A DNA stretch of 35,863 bases from the NCBI GenBank assembly GCA_946628415.1, contig CAMOWK010000020.1:1-35863 (forward strand), read 5' to 3'. Origin of the DNA: an uncultured Lachnospiraceae bacterium (GTDB lineage Bacteria; Bacillota; Clostridia; Lachnospirales; Lachnospiraceae). Positions 8,772 through 17,534 of this stretch are shown one piece after another. Positions within the stretch are counted from its first letter, which is position 1. Each line of letters begins with the position of its first letter. The notes beneath the pieces were generated by a model. That model was not told the DNA's origin. It did no database searches and saw only the letters and a list, made by a program, of their open reading frames with translations. The position numbers were made by a program, and so were the translations under genes.

Positions 8772-10529
8772 ATGGAAAAAATAAGATCACTCGGATGGGT
8801 AAAACTAATTATAATTACAGCGGTGCTTATCGCTGCATTTGGTGTTGTTGGGGCAGTTGTCGGGACACCGGTAAACTACATTATGATACCGCTTCAGGTA
8901 CTATGTGCGGCATTTGTGCTTTATGTCATGATGGGAAGTGATAACAGTGCAAGCTCACAGAATGACAAATATCGTAAGCTTTTCATGAATCTTCCTATAG
9001 GCTTTGCTCAGGCAAAGATTATAGAAGATTATTCGGGAAATGTCAGCGGATATCAGCTTGTTGACGCCAACGAGACATTTGGCGATTATTTTAATCTTGA
9101 TAAGGCTGACTATCATGATAAGGTACTCAGTGAGACCAATATAGAAGTCCTTCAGGATATAAATGCATGGTTCAAGGCTTACAATACTTCAGGAACCAAG
9201 CAGGGAGACCTGATGGATGTTGAGATAACCATGGAGAAGCTTGGCAAGACATTTAATACAGTTATGTATAAGTCAGAAGCAGATTACATTAACATGGTTG
9301 TTATTGATGTTACCGAGCAGAAAGAGACAGAGGCAAAACTTTCCAAGGCTATCGAGGATGCCAATGCTGCATATAAGACTCAGGCTGAGTTCCTTGCAAA
9401 TATGAGCCACGAGATAAGAACCCCTATCAATGGAATCCTTGGTATGGTTCAGCTCACACTTATGGCAGACGATCTTCAGGCTGACTACAGAGATAATCTT
9501 GTTACTGCAAAGAACTGTGCAGACAATCTCCTCCGCCTTATTAACGATATCCTTGATATCAGTAAGCTTGAGGCAGGAAAGTACAAGATAAAAGAAGAAA
9601 TATGTGATATAAGGTCTGCCATTGAGGAGACAGTTGCAGCTCACGTTCCTGCGGCAACCAATAAGGGCATAACCCTTGATCTTAATTTTGGTAATAACAT
9701 TCCTAAGCTTGTAAAGGCTGACGGTCAGCGTATTCAGCAGGTTCTTAACTGCCTGCTTTCAAATGCCATCAAGTTCACATCTGACGGTGGCGTAAGAGTA
9801 AAGGTTGCGGCGCTTGACGATTCCGCTGACAGCATAAAGCTCCGTATGGCTGTTTCCGATACAGGTATCGGTATCAGCGAATACAATATGAATAAGCTTT
9901 TCATTAGATTCTCACAGGTTGACGGCTCTGATACAAGAAAGTATGGTGGATCAGGACTTGGACTTGTAATTTCAAAACAGATTACAGAGCTTATGAATGG
10001 TACGATTTCTGTTCAGAGTAAGGAAGGAATCGGCTCGACATTTATAGCTGAGATTCCGCTTAAGGTAGTTAAAGCGGCTGAAACTGAAACTGTTAAAGAA
10101 GTAGTTAAAGAGGATCCGGCTGTATTCTCCATAAATGCCAACGGCAAGAATGCACGTATCCTTGTAGCAGAAGATGAGCCTGTTAACCAGCAGGTTATCG
10201 GAAAGCTTCTCGGCATGGCAGGCTTCTCATATGACATAGCTGAAAATGGTGAGAAAGCAGTTGAACTCTTCAAGAAGAAAGAATACGAAGCAGCACTCTT
10301 TGATGTTCAGATGCCTGTAATGGATGGTATCGCTGCAACTCAGGAGATACGTAAGATAGAGCAGAGAGAACACAGAAAGAGACTTCCTATCATAGCAGTT
10401 ACAGCAAGAGCTATGTTTGGAGATAAGGAAAGGATTATCGAGAATCAGCTCGATGATTATATAGCTAAGCCTTATAACCTTAATACAGTTGTTGACACAC
10501 TTAATAAATATATCAATAGAGATAATTAA
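8772..10529 (+). CDS. Hybrid sensor histidine kinase with C-terminal receiver
   Basis: 585 residues. Two N-terminal membrane helices (about 8-30 and 34-55) with almost no loop between them precede a PAS-like cytoplasmic region (about 65-185). HisKA follows with FLANMSHEIRTPINGI (phospho-acceptor His213), then an HATPase domain with N box (SNAIKFTSDGG), DTGIGIS and GGSGLGLVIS motifs, and a receiver domain (about 460-583) with acidic pair EDE, phospho-acceptor Asp511 in FDVQMPVMDG and Lys in IAKPYN. The lack of an extracellular sensor loop suggests it senses an intracellular or membrane signal. No Hpt domain and no separate response regulator are adjacent, so the output is unknown. AGAGGGG precedes the ATG. 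Confidence 0.95.
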   Translation: MEKIRSLGWVKLIIITAVLIAAFGVVGAVVGTPVNYIMIPLQVLCAAFVLYVMMGSDNSASSQNDKYRKLFMNLPIGFAQAKIIEDYSGNVSGYQLVDANETFGDYFNLDKADYHDKVLSETNIEVLQDINAWFKAYNTSGTKQGDLMDVEITMEKLGKTFNTVMYKSEADYINMVVIDVTEQKETEAKLSKAIEDANAAYKTQAEFLANMSHEIRTPINGILGMVQLTLMADDLQADYRDNLVTAKNCADNLLRLINDILDISKLEAGKYKIKEEICDIRSAIEETVAAHVPAATNKGITLDLNFGNNIPKLVKADGQRIQQVLNCLLSNAIKFTSDGGVRVKVAALDDSADSIKLRMAVSDTGIGISEYNMNKLFIRFSQVDGSDTRKYGGSGLGLVISKQITELMNGTISVQSKEGIGSTFIAEIPLKVVKAAETETVKEVVKEDPAVFSINANGKNARILVAEDEPVNQQVIGKLLGMAGFSYDIAENGEKAVELFKKKEYEAALFDVQMPVMDGIAATQEIRKIEQREHRKRLPIIAVTARAMFGDKERIIENQLDDYIAKPYNLNTVVDTLNKYINRDN

Positions 10530-10603
10530 TTTTAGACAGAAGTAGTATGTATATTCGTAACAAGCATACGAGATTAAAAATCAGATAATGGTGAAAACTG
10601 GGA

Positions 10604-11503
10604 ATGAATAAAAAGAAGATCATCATCATAGGAATAATTGCATTAGTTGTTATAGCTATAGGTATTTATGTCCTTATAGCTATCAGAAATCAGAGAATGA
10701 GGACAAATGGACTTTTTGATGATTCAGATTATCCTGTAACCTACACTTATGAGGAGAATACTTTAGTTGTAAATCTTGACGGAAGCAAGACACCGACTAT
10801 CGGCTGGGAGGTTAAGATAGACAACGAGGAAAAGGTTGAAGTAACTCAGGAAGGAAAAGCACCGAGGACTAAGGCTAAGTATGTAATAAAACCAACTGCT
10901 CCGGGACTTACAAGAGTAAGATTTATAAAGGCAGTATCTGCAGCCGGTCATAAGTTAAATATAGCAGAGATCAATATTCCTATATATGTCGGAGAATTGG
11001 GAGACGGCTTTGAGATACAGTGTCTTGATGACCCTTATTATATCAAAGGCTATGATGTTATCGGAGGAGATACTGATTATCCGGTTATACTTAACAATGC
11101 AACTATGGACGGTGAAGCTTTGTCGCAGGACATGAATGAGTTTACAGGGAACATCGTATTTCTGAATGGGCAAAATGACTGGGTTTTAAACAGCCCGGAT
11201 GCTATGGTTGACTTCTCTTTTTATGAAGAAGAAGGGAGAGTGACAGTTTACATTTCAAAGGGTACAGGAATCGTTACTGATCCTGAGGAAGCTTCAACCG
11301 AGGATGTTTATACGAAGGCAATTTCAAGTGTCACTGACGGAACGCCTAAGGAGGATTATTTGTCCGTAGATGTAAAAGAGGCGACCTTCACTATTTCAAG
11401 TGAGTCACTCGGTATATCGAAAAATATAAAAGTAAACTTTAACGAAGATGCATCAGTGGCGTCAGTTTCACTCGTTACTGATGAAGAAAAAGATAAAAAA
11501 TAA
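10604..11503 (+). CDS. Membrane-anchored extracellular protein of unknown function
   Basis: 299 residues. One N-terminal membrane anchor (about 5-27, preceded by NKKK) leaves a soluble part outside the cell. That part is rich in beta-strand-like sequence. A stretch TPTIGWEVK followed by GLTRVRFI (about residues 65-105) faintly recalls the NPTTGY and G-x-W/F loops of chagasin-like cysteine protease inhibitors (I42), but spacing and the remaining loops are not convincing. The C-terminus is acidic and lysine-rich. The gene lies 74 bp after the hybrid kinase and before the hairpin-rich promoter at 11511. I do not recognise the family. Confidence 0.75.
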   Translation: MNKKKIIIIGIIALVVIAIGIYVLIAIRNQRMRTNGLFDDSDYPVTYTYEENTLVVNLDGSKTPTIGWEVKIDNEEKVEVTQEGKAPRTKAKYVIKPTAPGLTRVRFIKAVSAAGHKLNIAEINIPIYVGELGDGFEIQCLDDPYYIKGYDVIGGDTDYPVILNNATMDGEALSQDMNEFTGNIVFLNGQNDWVLNSPDAMVDFSFYEEEGRVTVYISKGTGIVTDPEEASTEDVYTKAISSVTDGTPKEDYLSVDVKEATFTISSESLGISKNIKVNFNEDASVASVSLVTDEEKDKK

Positions 11504-11510
11504 ACGATTA

Positions 11511-11544
11511 TGTTGCGCTTTTGTTGCATAGGTGCATGTATAAT
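11511..11544 (+). promoter_or_regulatory. Unusual promoter for the 737-residue secreted protein
   Basis: A TATAAT -10 box (11539-11544) lies 28 nt after the start of the box TGTTGCGCTTTTGTT (11511-11525). There is no good -35 hexamer at 17 nt. The same box, 14 of 15 bases identical and offset by one base, stands before TATAAT at 25219, upstream of the GHSRG protein. Confidence 0.5.
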
Positions 11545-11564
11545 CCATAATAATTAGAAAAGTA

Positions 11565-11605
11565 TGTAACTGTTCGGAATCTTTTAAGCTATCTGAACAG
11601 TTACA
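11565..11605 (+). promoter_or_regulatory. Perfect 11-bp inverted repeat in the 5' UTR
   Basis: TGTAACTGTTC (11565-11575) and GAACAGTTACA (11595-11605) pair perfectly around a 19-nt loop. The element lies about 50 nt before the start codon of the secreted protein. It might be an operator, an RNA hairpin, or a weak terminator for the upstream gene (TTTG follows). Confidence 0.55.
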
Positions 11606-11657
11606 TTTGTATGATACATATTGATTTGTCTTTTGTTATTAAAGAAAAGGAATCGTT

Positions 11658-13871
11658 ATGAAGAAAAAAGTAGGAAAAATTAAGAGGATAACAGCATGTA
11701 CACTTGCTGCTTTTATGCTCATAACCGCAAATGGCAATAATCTTCAGACTGTTCATGCTGATGATACGGAAGCTCCGAAAGAAGAGAATACGGAAACAGG
11801 AACAAGTGAAGGTGAGGATGGAGAAGAAAAGGACGAAGGCTCAGGAATCCTTAAACCAAAGCTTGGTACTGTGGAATTCTGGGAGTGGAACAAGGTTACT
11901 AAGACTAATTTTGATACCTATATGGATGACGACAAGTTCCATGCGTCACTGCTCTTTTATTATGATACAGATAATAACAGAGACACGTCAAAATATTCCA
12001 CTCTTGCTCCGAAAGGCTTTATTTCACTTTGGGATGATAAAGAGCATATAAAAAGAGGAATAAGCAATGAAAACTGGAAGCAGTACTGGGATAAGGCTAC
12101 GACAAGTGAAGATACATGGAATAGCTCTTATCGATCTCAGTTTGATTGGGGCTGCTCAAAAAGGAACTTCTTAAATGGCTTTGCTGAAAGAGAGAGTAGT
12201 CTTATTAAGCTTGATAGTATTGGCAAAAACCTAAATGGCACGGGAGTATATTTCCAGGATAGGTTTTTCACTACAGAAAACGGTTCCATGGGTGCGCTTT
12301 ATATAAAAAGCAGAAATGCCGGTACCGGGAATATCGCAGATTTAAAATCAGGTGGACACTGGACTCAGTGGAGTGCCGATGTATCCATATATCTGGCAAG
12401 AGGTGAAGAAAAAGGTAAGTCTGTTGATACGGCACTATCAATAGGAAGTAAATCAACCGATACCTATCTCGAATGCGGAAAAGGTATGGAGGGTAAACAG
12501 CCGGGAATTTATGTATGGAAAGGAACCGGCGGAGGCGCTACAAGTGGTGGCGTGAAGAATCAGTCCAAGTCATTTCTCATGTTCCCTTTCATGGGAAATG
12601 AAGATTCGGAGTTCTGGGTCGGTAAAGTGCTTGGTGGTATGAATCATGACCAGCTGGACTATGCTAAGGTCTGGGATAATGATCAGGAGGATTCTGAAGA
12701 GACCGGACCTACTCTCGGTGTCACACATACAGGCTACCTTGTAGCATATGATGCCAAGCCATTAAATGGCTATCCAAGTTATGAAGTTAATGTAACAGAC
12801 TTTTCGACAAGATGGTCTGACCACACTGTGGCACGTGATATATTCCATCCGGAGACAACCAATGTTTATGCCATGTTTAAGTGGTATGTAGGAACAAGAC
12901 ATGTTTATACATCATTCCCGACTCAGGAGGTTCCTGAGGGGAAATTCTATCCATTTTCTGCAACGACAACTATAGTTTCCGGCGGAGATGTTGATTCAAC
13001 AGAAGGTATAATCATCCCTAAGGGTGAGACACTTACTATAAATGGTGGTACTGTATCAGTTGAATGTAATCTTATCAATAATGGTAAGATAGTTATAAAG
13101 AATGGTGGAACTCTTATCATAAAAGATGGCGGTATCATAGCTCCTTTCACTGAAGATGCGGAAGGAACTATAGACTGTGAGGATGGTAGTATTGTAGTTA
13201 TGCCGGGAGGAAAGATGCTTTGTCTTCAGAATAGTACGGCAAAGAACGCACCTGCACCTCTCCAGCTTACAAATGGATCATCACTCATCAATTACGGATA
13301 TCTTGCAGTTACTACTGCTAAGCTTGATACAGGCAGCGCGATTGAGAATCGTAAAGACGGCGTATGCTTTGCGGGAGTTAACAGAGTAGATAAGCTTCAG
13401 CTTATGAATGCACCTAAGATTAAGTATACGAAGACAGGTATTACAAATCTTGAGTATGATACAACAACTGCTCCAATTGGAACACTTGAGTCGTATAAAG
13501 GAAATTATATAGATAACTACGGCTACTCTTTTAAGAAAAAAAGCAATTCTCCTTTTGGCGGAAACTCAGGGGAGACTCAATATCTCATTTTTAGTTTCGA
13601 TATTAATCTTAAAAGTGGAGAAGGTGTAAAAATGGAAGTAGAAGTCCCACAATCTATGTTTTTAGGCCCGTCTTCCTTGGATTATCAGAAAGCTGAGAAA
13701 AAAGTTGTTATTGCACTTATACAATCGGGATTTCTGCCAAAACCGGATATAGGCATGATTGGTATTAACGGTAAAGCTAATTTTGTTAATGAACGAACTG
13801 CAACATTTAATCATGGATCGGAAGATATTGATTATGCAACTGATGTTAACATAATCACCCCAGAATATTAA
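11658..13871 (+). CDS. Large secreted protein of unknown function with beta-helix-like segment
   Basis: 737 residues. A classical signal peptide (Lys-rich start, hydrophobic CTLAAFMLITA, likely cut after VHA near residue 35) is followed by an acidic Glu/Gly/Thr linker to about residue 65. The main part starts with LGTVEFWEWNKV and is rich in Trp, Tyr, Gly and Asp. Residues about 455-520 show short GxLxIxxGGxIxV-like rungs (for example ETLTINGGTVSVECNLINNG, IVIKNGGTLIIKDGG), which suggests a right-handed beta-helix as in polysaccharide-active or adhesive proteins. There is no membrane anchor or sorting signal at the C-terminus, so it is probably released or held by its partners. AAAGGAATCGTT precedes the ATG. 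A clear terminator follows at 14017. I do not recognise the family and give no function. Confidence 0.75.
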   Translation: MKKKVGKIKRITACTLAAFMLITANGNNLQTVHADDTEAPKEENTETGTSEGEDGEEKDEGSGILKPKLGTVEFWEWNKVTKTNFDTYMDDDKFHASLLFYYDTDNNRDTSKYSTLAPKGFISLWDDKEHIKRGISNENWKQYWDKATTSEDTWNSSYRSQFDWGCSKRNFLNGFAERESSLIKLDSIGKNLNGTGVYFQDRFFTTENGSMGALYIKSRNAGTGNIADLKSGGHWTQWSADVSIYLARGEEKGKSVDTALSIGSKSTDTYLECGKGMEGKQPGIYVWKGTGGGATSGGVKNQSKSFLMFPFMGNEDSEFWVGKVLGGMNHDQLDYAKVWDNDQEDSEETGPTLGVTHTGYLVAYDAKPLNGYPSYEVNVTDFSTRWSDHTVARDIFHPETTNVYAMFKWYVGTRHVYTSFPTQEVPEGKFYPFSATTTIVSGGDVDSTEGIIIPKGETLTINGGTVSVECNLINNGKIVIKNGGTLIIKDGGIIAPFTEDAEGTIDCEDGSIVVMPGGKMLCLQNSTAKNAPAPLQLTNGSSLINYGYLAVTTAKLDTGSAIENRKDGVCFAGVNRVDKLQLMNAPKIKYTKTGITNLEYDTTTAPIGTLESYKGNYIDNYGYSFKKKSNSPFGGNSGETQYLIFSFDINLKSGEGVKMEVEVPQSMFLGPSSLDYQKAEKKVVIALIQSGFLPKPDIGMIGINGKANFVNERTATFNHGSEDIDYATDVNIITPEY

Positions 13872-14014
13872 GAAATGCTACAAATTCTGTCATATACAGC
13901 TTGCACAAAATTGGATGTTACATATGCACAAAACAGAGCTTTATGCAAACTAAAATGGCAGAGTTATGTAATGTTAATACTGTTGATAACTGAATAAAGT
14001 AAAGTGAGAGTTTA

Positions 14015-14049
14015 GAGAAACCACGCAAATGCGTGGTTTCTTTTGTTTT
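14015..14049 (+). terminator. Rho-independent terminator after the secreted-protein gene
   Basis: A perfect 10-bp stem (GAAACCACGC / GCGTGGTTTC, 14017-14040) with an AAAT loop is followed by TTTTGTTTT. It separates the secreted protein from the tad locus. Confidence 0.85.
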
Positions 14050-14149
14050 GTGACAGCGTTTGTTTCGCAACAAAACCAAACATCGAAATCCTTTACGAAA
14101 GATTCCTGCGGTGATAATCTTCTCATCACAGAAGGGAGGACATGACTGC

Positions 14150-15079
14150 ATGGCAAGAGAGCTACGTATTGGTATATGTGATCATAATAGAGTTTATACA
14201 TCGGCAATGGCTGCATATATCAACGATGATACCAGCCTCTCCATGAGAGCGGTGGCTTTTACCGATACTGATGAAGTGATGGCTTATCTGGAAGAAAGAA
14301 GCCTTGACATTATCATCGCGGATAATCACCTGCCATGCGAAAAAACTGATAAAGGCTGTTATGTGTATAGGGATGTTCCCTGTCTTCTCTTGGAAGAGGC
14401 ACCAAAGGAAGATGGGTGTTACGTAACAGCCAGATATCAGAATGTCCGAAATATCTGTAGTAAGGCAGCCTCGCTTCTGGCGGGGAGAGTGGTTAAGGAG
14501 AAAGTCAGCATATCACTAAGTGAAGTGACAGGTGAAGTAACAGGCGTTTATTCGCCGTTTGGAAGATGCGGAAGAACGTATGCCGCAAAGAATCTGGTCA
14601 GGAACGCCGGGGCTTCGTACCTTTACGTGGCTATGGAGGATTTATCGCCTTACCCCACATCATGTGACCTCCTTTACATGGTGAAAACGGATAACGGAAG
14701 ATTTGAGGAGACGGCGCTGGAGTGTGTAAAACAAATAGAGGGGATAAATACACTTATTCTTTCAGATTTCTATATGGATGCAAAGCTCATAAATGCGGAT
14801 GATATGAACCGTATCATTAGTGGTCTCCTGTCTTCCGGAATCTACAGAGGTCTTGTGTTTGATATAGGAACGGCTTCTCTTGGAGATCCGGAGATACTTA
14901 AAACTTTTGGAAGACTCATTCTTCCCGTACCTCCGGGAGAACTTTGTAAAAGGAAATTCGATACATTTAAACGGATAATGACTTCGCTTGGGTACGGTGA
15001 CATACTCGCCCGTGCTGAAATCATTGAAGGATATGCTCCCGAAAACTCCGGCTGGGAGGACGTCGGGGGATGGGAATGA
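14150..15079 (+). CDS. tadZ: TadZ/CpaE-like pilus localisation protein, altered Walker A
   Basis: 309 residues from the ATG at 14150, chosen because GAAGGGAGG lies 12 nt upstream; an upstream start at 14060 has no such site. An N-terminal pseudo-receiver (about 1-110; starts LRIGICDHNRVYTSAM) is followed by a MinD/ParA-like region. The nucleotide-binding loop reads SPFGRCGRT (135-143), where TadZ/CpaE proteins usually have KGG-x-GKT or SP-x-GRCGKT; Lys is replaced by Arg142. TadZ marks the pole or site of Tad pilus assembly. It is the first gene of the locus, before tadA. ATP binding may be weakened or lost. Confidence 0.75.
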   Translation: MARELRIGICDHNRVYTSAMAAYINDDTSLSMRAVAFTDTDEVMAYLEERSLDIIIADNHLPCEKTDKGCYVYRDVPCLLLEEAPKEDGCYVTARYQNVRNICSKAASLLAGRVVKEKVSISLSEVTGEVTGVYSPFGRCGRTYAAKNLVRNAGASYLYVAMEDLSPYPTSCDLLYMVKTDNGRFEETALECVKQIEGINTLILSDFYMDAKLINADDMNRIISGLLSSGIYRGLVFDIGTASLGDPEILKTFGRLILPVPPGELCKRKFDTFKRIMTSLGYGDILARAEIIEGYAPENSGWEDVGGWE

Positions 15080-15100
15080 TACCACACAGTGATAGGAACA

Positions 15101-15262
15101 TGAATAGAGATTATATGTAGATTGGGTGGTGATTGGGATTAAGGAATGATTGGGTGTGGATAGAGTATGTGAGGATTGTCGATGTGAATAGCTGGGTGAG
15201 AATAGGGATTTGATTAGAAATATGAGAAATGAGTGTATGAAGCATGGGAGCGTAGGTAGTAT
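15101..15262 (+). other. C-depleted G/T/A-rich spacer between tadZ and tadA
   Basis: Only 4 C residues in 162 nt of the + strand, with many GATTGGG, GGTGATTGGG and TGTGGATAG-like words. No reading frame, hairpin or promoter is convincing in it. The tadA start is fixed by an in-frame TAG at 15257, so the region is not coding for TadA. Confidence 0.6.
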
Positions 15263-16525
15263 ATGGGATTGGAGCAGGGGATAAAGAGCAGAATAAAGGA
15301 AGAAGTGGTGGGACGCTTGGACGAGGTGCAGGATGTGGATGACTCGAAGGTGATGGAACTGATAGATGAATCAATCGCCAGAATCAGCAGGGAAGGATAT
15401 ATACCACTCGGAGAAAAGATAAAGCTAAAGCGCGATACATTTAATGCGATAAGACGTTTTGATGTTCTTTCGGAACTTCTGGAGGATGATGAGATTACCG
15501 AAGTTATGATTAACGGTTATGACAGGATTTATATCGAAAAAGCCGGGAAAATCATAAAGTCAGATAAGAGTTTCGAGTCCGGCGAAAAGCTTCTTACCAT
15601 CGTTCAGAACATAGTATCACGTACAAACAGGCGCGTAAATGAGACTACCCCCATAGCCGATGCCATACTTCCGGATGGTTCAAGAGTAAACATAGTCCTT
15701 GGCGGCGTTTCATGTGACGGGACGGCGGTGACAGTAAGGAAATTCCCTAAGAAAGTTATGGGGATGGAAGACCTTATAGAACTTGGAGCTCTTGACAAGG
15801 ATGTGGCTGAATTTCTCGGGAACCTCGTTAAAGCAGGTTATAACATCTTCATTTCAGGTTCGACGGGCGCAGGCAAAACAACTTTTCTAAATGCACTCTC
15901 CGAATTCATTCCGTCTGATGAAAGAGTGATCACGATAGAAGATTCCGCGGAGCTTAGGATTAAAGGGGTTGAGAATCTGGTTCGCCTTGAGGCAAGAACA
16001 TCAAATGTCGAGGGCGAAAATGCGATAACCATAAGGGATCTTATCAGAACAAGTCTGAGGATGAGACCGGATCGCGTGATTGTAGGTGAAGTTAGAGATG
16101 CAGCAGCGATTGATATGCTTGCGGCGATGAATACAGGACATGATGGCAGCATTTCCACCGGCCATGCCAACAGTGCAGAGGATATGATGCTGCGACTTGA
16201 AAGCATGGTACTTATGGGAGTAGATCTTCCCATAAGGGCTGTAAGACAGCAGATTGCATCTGCGATAGATATAGTTATTCATCTGGGGAGACTCAGGGAC
16301 AGGAGCAGGAAGGTACTGGAAATTAGTGAGGTGATAGGAATGAAGGAAGATGAGATTGTACTTAGTAGACTATATGTTTTTGAAGAGGACGGCGAAAATG
16401 CCGGAAGAATATCGGGAAGGCTTAGGCGTGTGAATGACCTTATGCATATAGGTAAGCTGGCGTCAAGCGGACTCTTAAACGTAGTCAGAGAACAGGATAT
16501 CCAAAACAGGTTTTTGGAACAGTGA
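15263..16525 (+). CDS. tadA: TadA/CpaF secretion ATPase of the Tad pilus
   Basis: 420 residues, the usual size of the family. It is the hexameric cytoplasmic ATPase that drives Flp pilus assembly. The N-terminal domain (LLEDDEITEVMINGYDRIYIE near residue 70) precedes the catalytic domain with Walker A GSTGAGKTT (199-207, Lys205), Asp box region ITIEDSAEL, Walker B-type RVIVGEVRD (Glu276) and His box STGHANSAEDM (His301). All key residues are intact. The ATG is the first possible start, because a stop lies two codons before it; the ribosome binding site is weak. The gene follows tadZ across an odd C-poor spacer and precedes tadB. Confidence 0.95.
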   Translation: MGLEQGIKSRIKEEVVGRLDEVQDVDDSKVMELIDESIARISREGYIPLGEKIKLKRDTFNAIRRFDVLSELLEDDEITEVMINGYDRIYIEKAGKIIKSDKSFESGEKLLTIVQNIVSRTNRRVNETTPIADAILPDGSRVNIVLGGVSCDGTAVTVRKFPKKVMGMEDLIELGALDKDVAEFLGNLVKAGYNIFISGSTGAGKTTFLNALSEFIPSDERVITIEDSAELRIKGVENLVRLEARTSNVEGENAITIRDLIRTSLRMRPDRVIVGEVRDAAAIDMLAAMNTGHDGSISTGHANSAEDMMLRLESMVLMGVDLPIRAVRQQIASAIDIVIHLGRLRDRSRKVLEISEVIGMKEDEIVLSRLYVFEEDGENAGRISGRLRRVNDLMHIGKLASSGLLNVVREQDIQNRFLEQ

Positions 16526-16679
16526 AAGGGCCAGAGATTATAGATGGTTAGGTATTAGTTCTGTGAGGGTAATGGAGGGTAGCTGAGTGATTGAATCTGT
16601 GACAGAAAAGGTCGGTTAAGTGATAGATATGTAATGGGGAAGGATAGTTAGGTACTTAGGTTGGAATGAGAGGCGAATT
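16526..16679 (+). other. C-depleted spacer between tadA and tadB
   Basis: 9 C residues in 154 nt, again with GGTTAGG and GTGATTGAAT-like words, similar in composition to 15101-15262. No gene or clear structure is visible. Confidence 0.5.
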
Positions 16680-17435
16680 ATGTTAGGAATGGTCAAGGGT
16701 AGGGTATGTTTGAAGAAGGAGTGGGGCAGAATACTGATATCAGTAGCCGCGGCTGTCGGCGCAGACATACTGGTCGCATATTTCTTCTTCAACAGTATCT
16801 GGGGAATAATACCCGGAGCTTTGATAGGGGTTATGACCTACAGAAAAATCGCAGGGAGTTGGAAAGAAAAAGAAAGAATAAAGCTCCTGTCGGATTTTGG
16901 AACCCTCATAGAGACAGTTGCAGCAGCACTTTCATCAGGAATGTCGCTTGAAAATGCATTTATCGGAGCGGGAAAAGATCTTTCATCCGTCTATGGAAAA
17001 AATGAAGTGATTATGAAGGAACTGACTGTTATAGAGAAGAAACTGAGGATGGGACTTAGTCTTCACGGCGCCCTTTACGAATTTGCGGATAAGTATGATC
17101 AGGAAGAGATAAGGGATTTTGCAGGCGTGATTCTTTCTGTAAGGAAAACCGGTGGAAATGTAATAAAGATTATAAAGAAAACCTCTGAAACAATCACATC
17201 AAGGATTGAACTGATAGAAGAGATGAATGTAATGGTCGCGTCGAAGAGGCTGGAACAGAGGATTATGACGTGCATGCCATTTATGATAGTCGTTTATCTA
17301 AGAATAAGTAATCCTAAATACATGCTCCCACTATATGGAAATATCGGAGGAGTGATTGTTATGTGCGCTGCACTTGCCGGGGTTTTCCTTGCAGACTATA
17401 TAGGCGGCAAGGTGACAGACTGGAACGTGATTTAG
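16680..17435 (+). CDS. tadB: TadB inner-membrane platform protein
   Basis: 251 residues. Membrane helices lie near residues 18-50, 195-210 and 222-242. The cytoplasmic part between them is a T2SSF (GspF-like) domain with LIETVAAALSSGMSLENAF, IEKKLRMGLSLHGAL and FAGVILSVRKTGGNVIKI, the usual signature of TadB. Together with TadC it forms the membrane platform turned or pushed by TadA. It is shorter than typical TadB because the N-terminal periplasmic part is reduced. The first ATG is used here; ATG 16689 is an alternative. Confidence 0.9.
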   Translation: MLGMVKGRVCLKKEWGRILISVAAAVGADILVAYFFFNSIWGIIPGALIGVMTYRKIAGSWKEKERIKLLSDFGTLIETVAAALSSGMSLENAFIGAGKDLSSVYGKNEVIMKELTVIEKKLRMGLSLHGALYEFADKYDQEEIRDFAGVILSVRKTGGNVIKIIKKTSETITSRIELIEEMNVMVASKRLEQRIMTCMPFMIVVYLRISNPKYMLPLYGNIGGVIVMCAALAGVFLADYIGGKVTDWNVI

Positions 17436-17534
17436 ATGTCAGGTGTATTCCGGGATACAGTGGAATATAAATATGGATAATTTGTCAGCAGGGTTGTCTT
17501 TTGACGAAGCTGCCCTGATAAAGATAAGGGAGAC

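Noticed and set aside
10763..11173. - strand frames of 62 and 72 codons opposite the membrane-anchored protein
   Set aside because: No start signals and low-complexity shadows of the + strand gene.
10604..11503. Chagasin-like cysteine protease inhibitor assignment
   Set aside because: Only one loop, TPTIGW, is similar; the other inhibitory loops are not clear, so I left it as unknown.
13918..14216. - strand frames of 77 and 80 codons spanning the terminator region
   Set aside because: They read through a strong terminator hairpin and lack a ribosome binding site.
15111..15374. - strand frame of 87 codons across the tadZ-tadA spacer
   Set aside because: It results from the C-poor + strand, which lacks stops on the complement; Pro/Ser/His-rich product with no sense, and it overlaps tadA.
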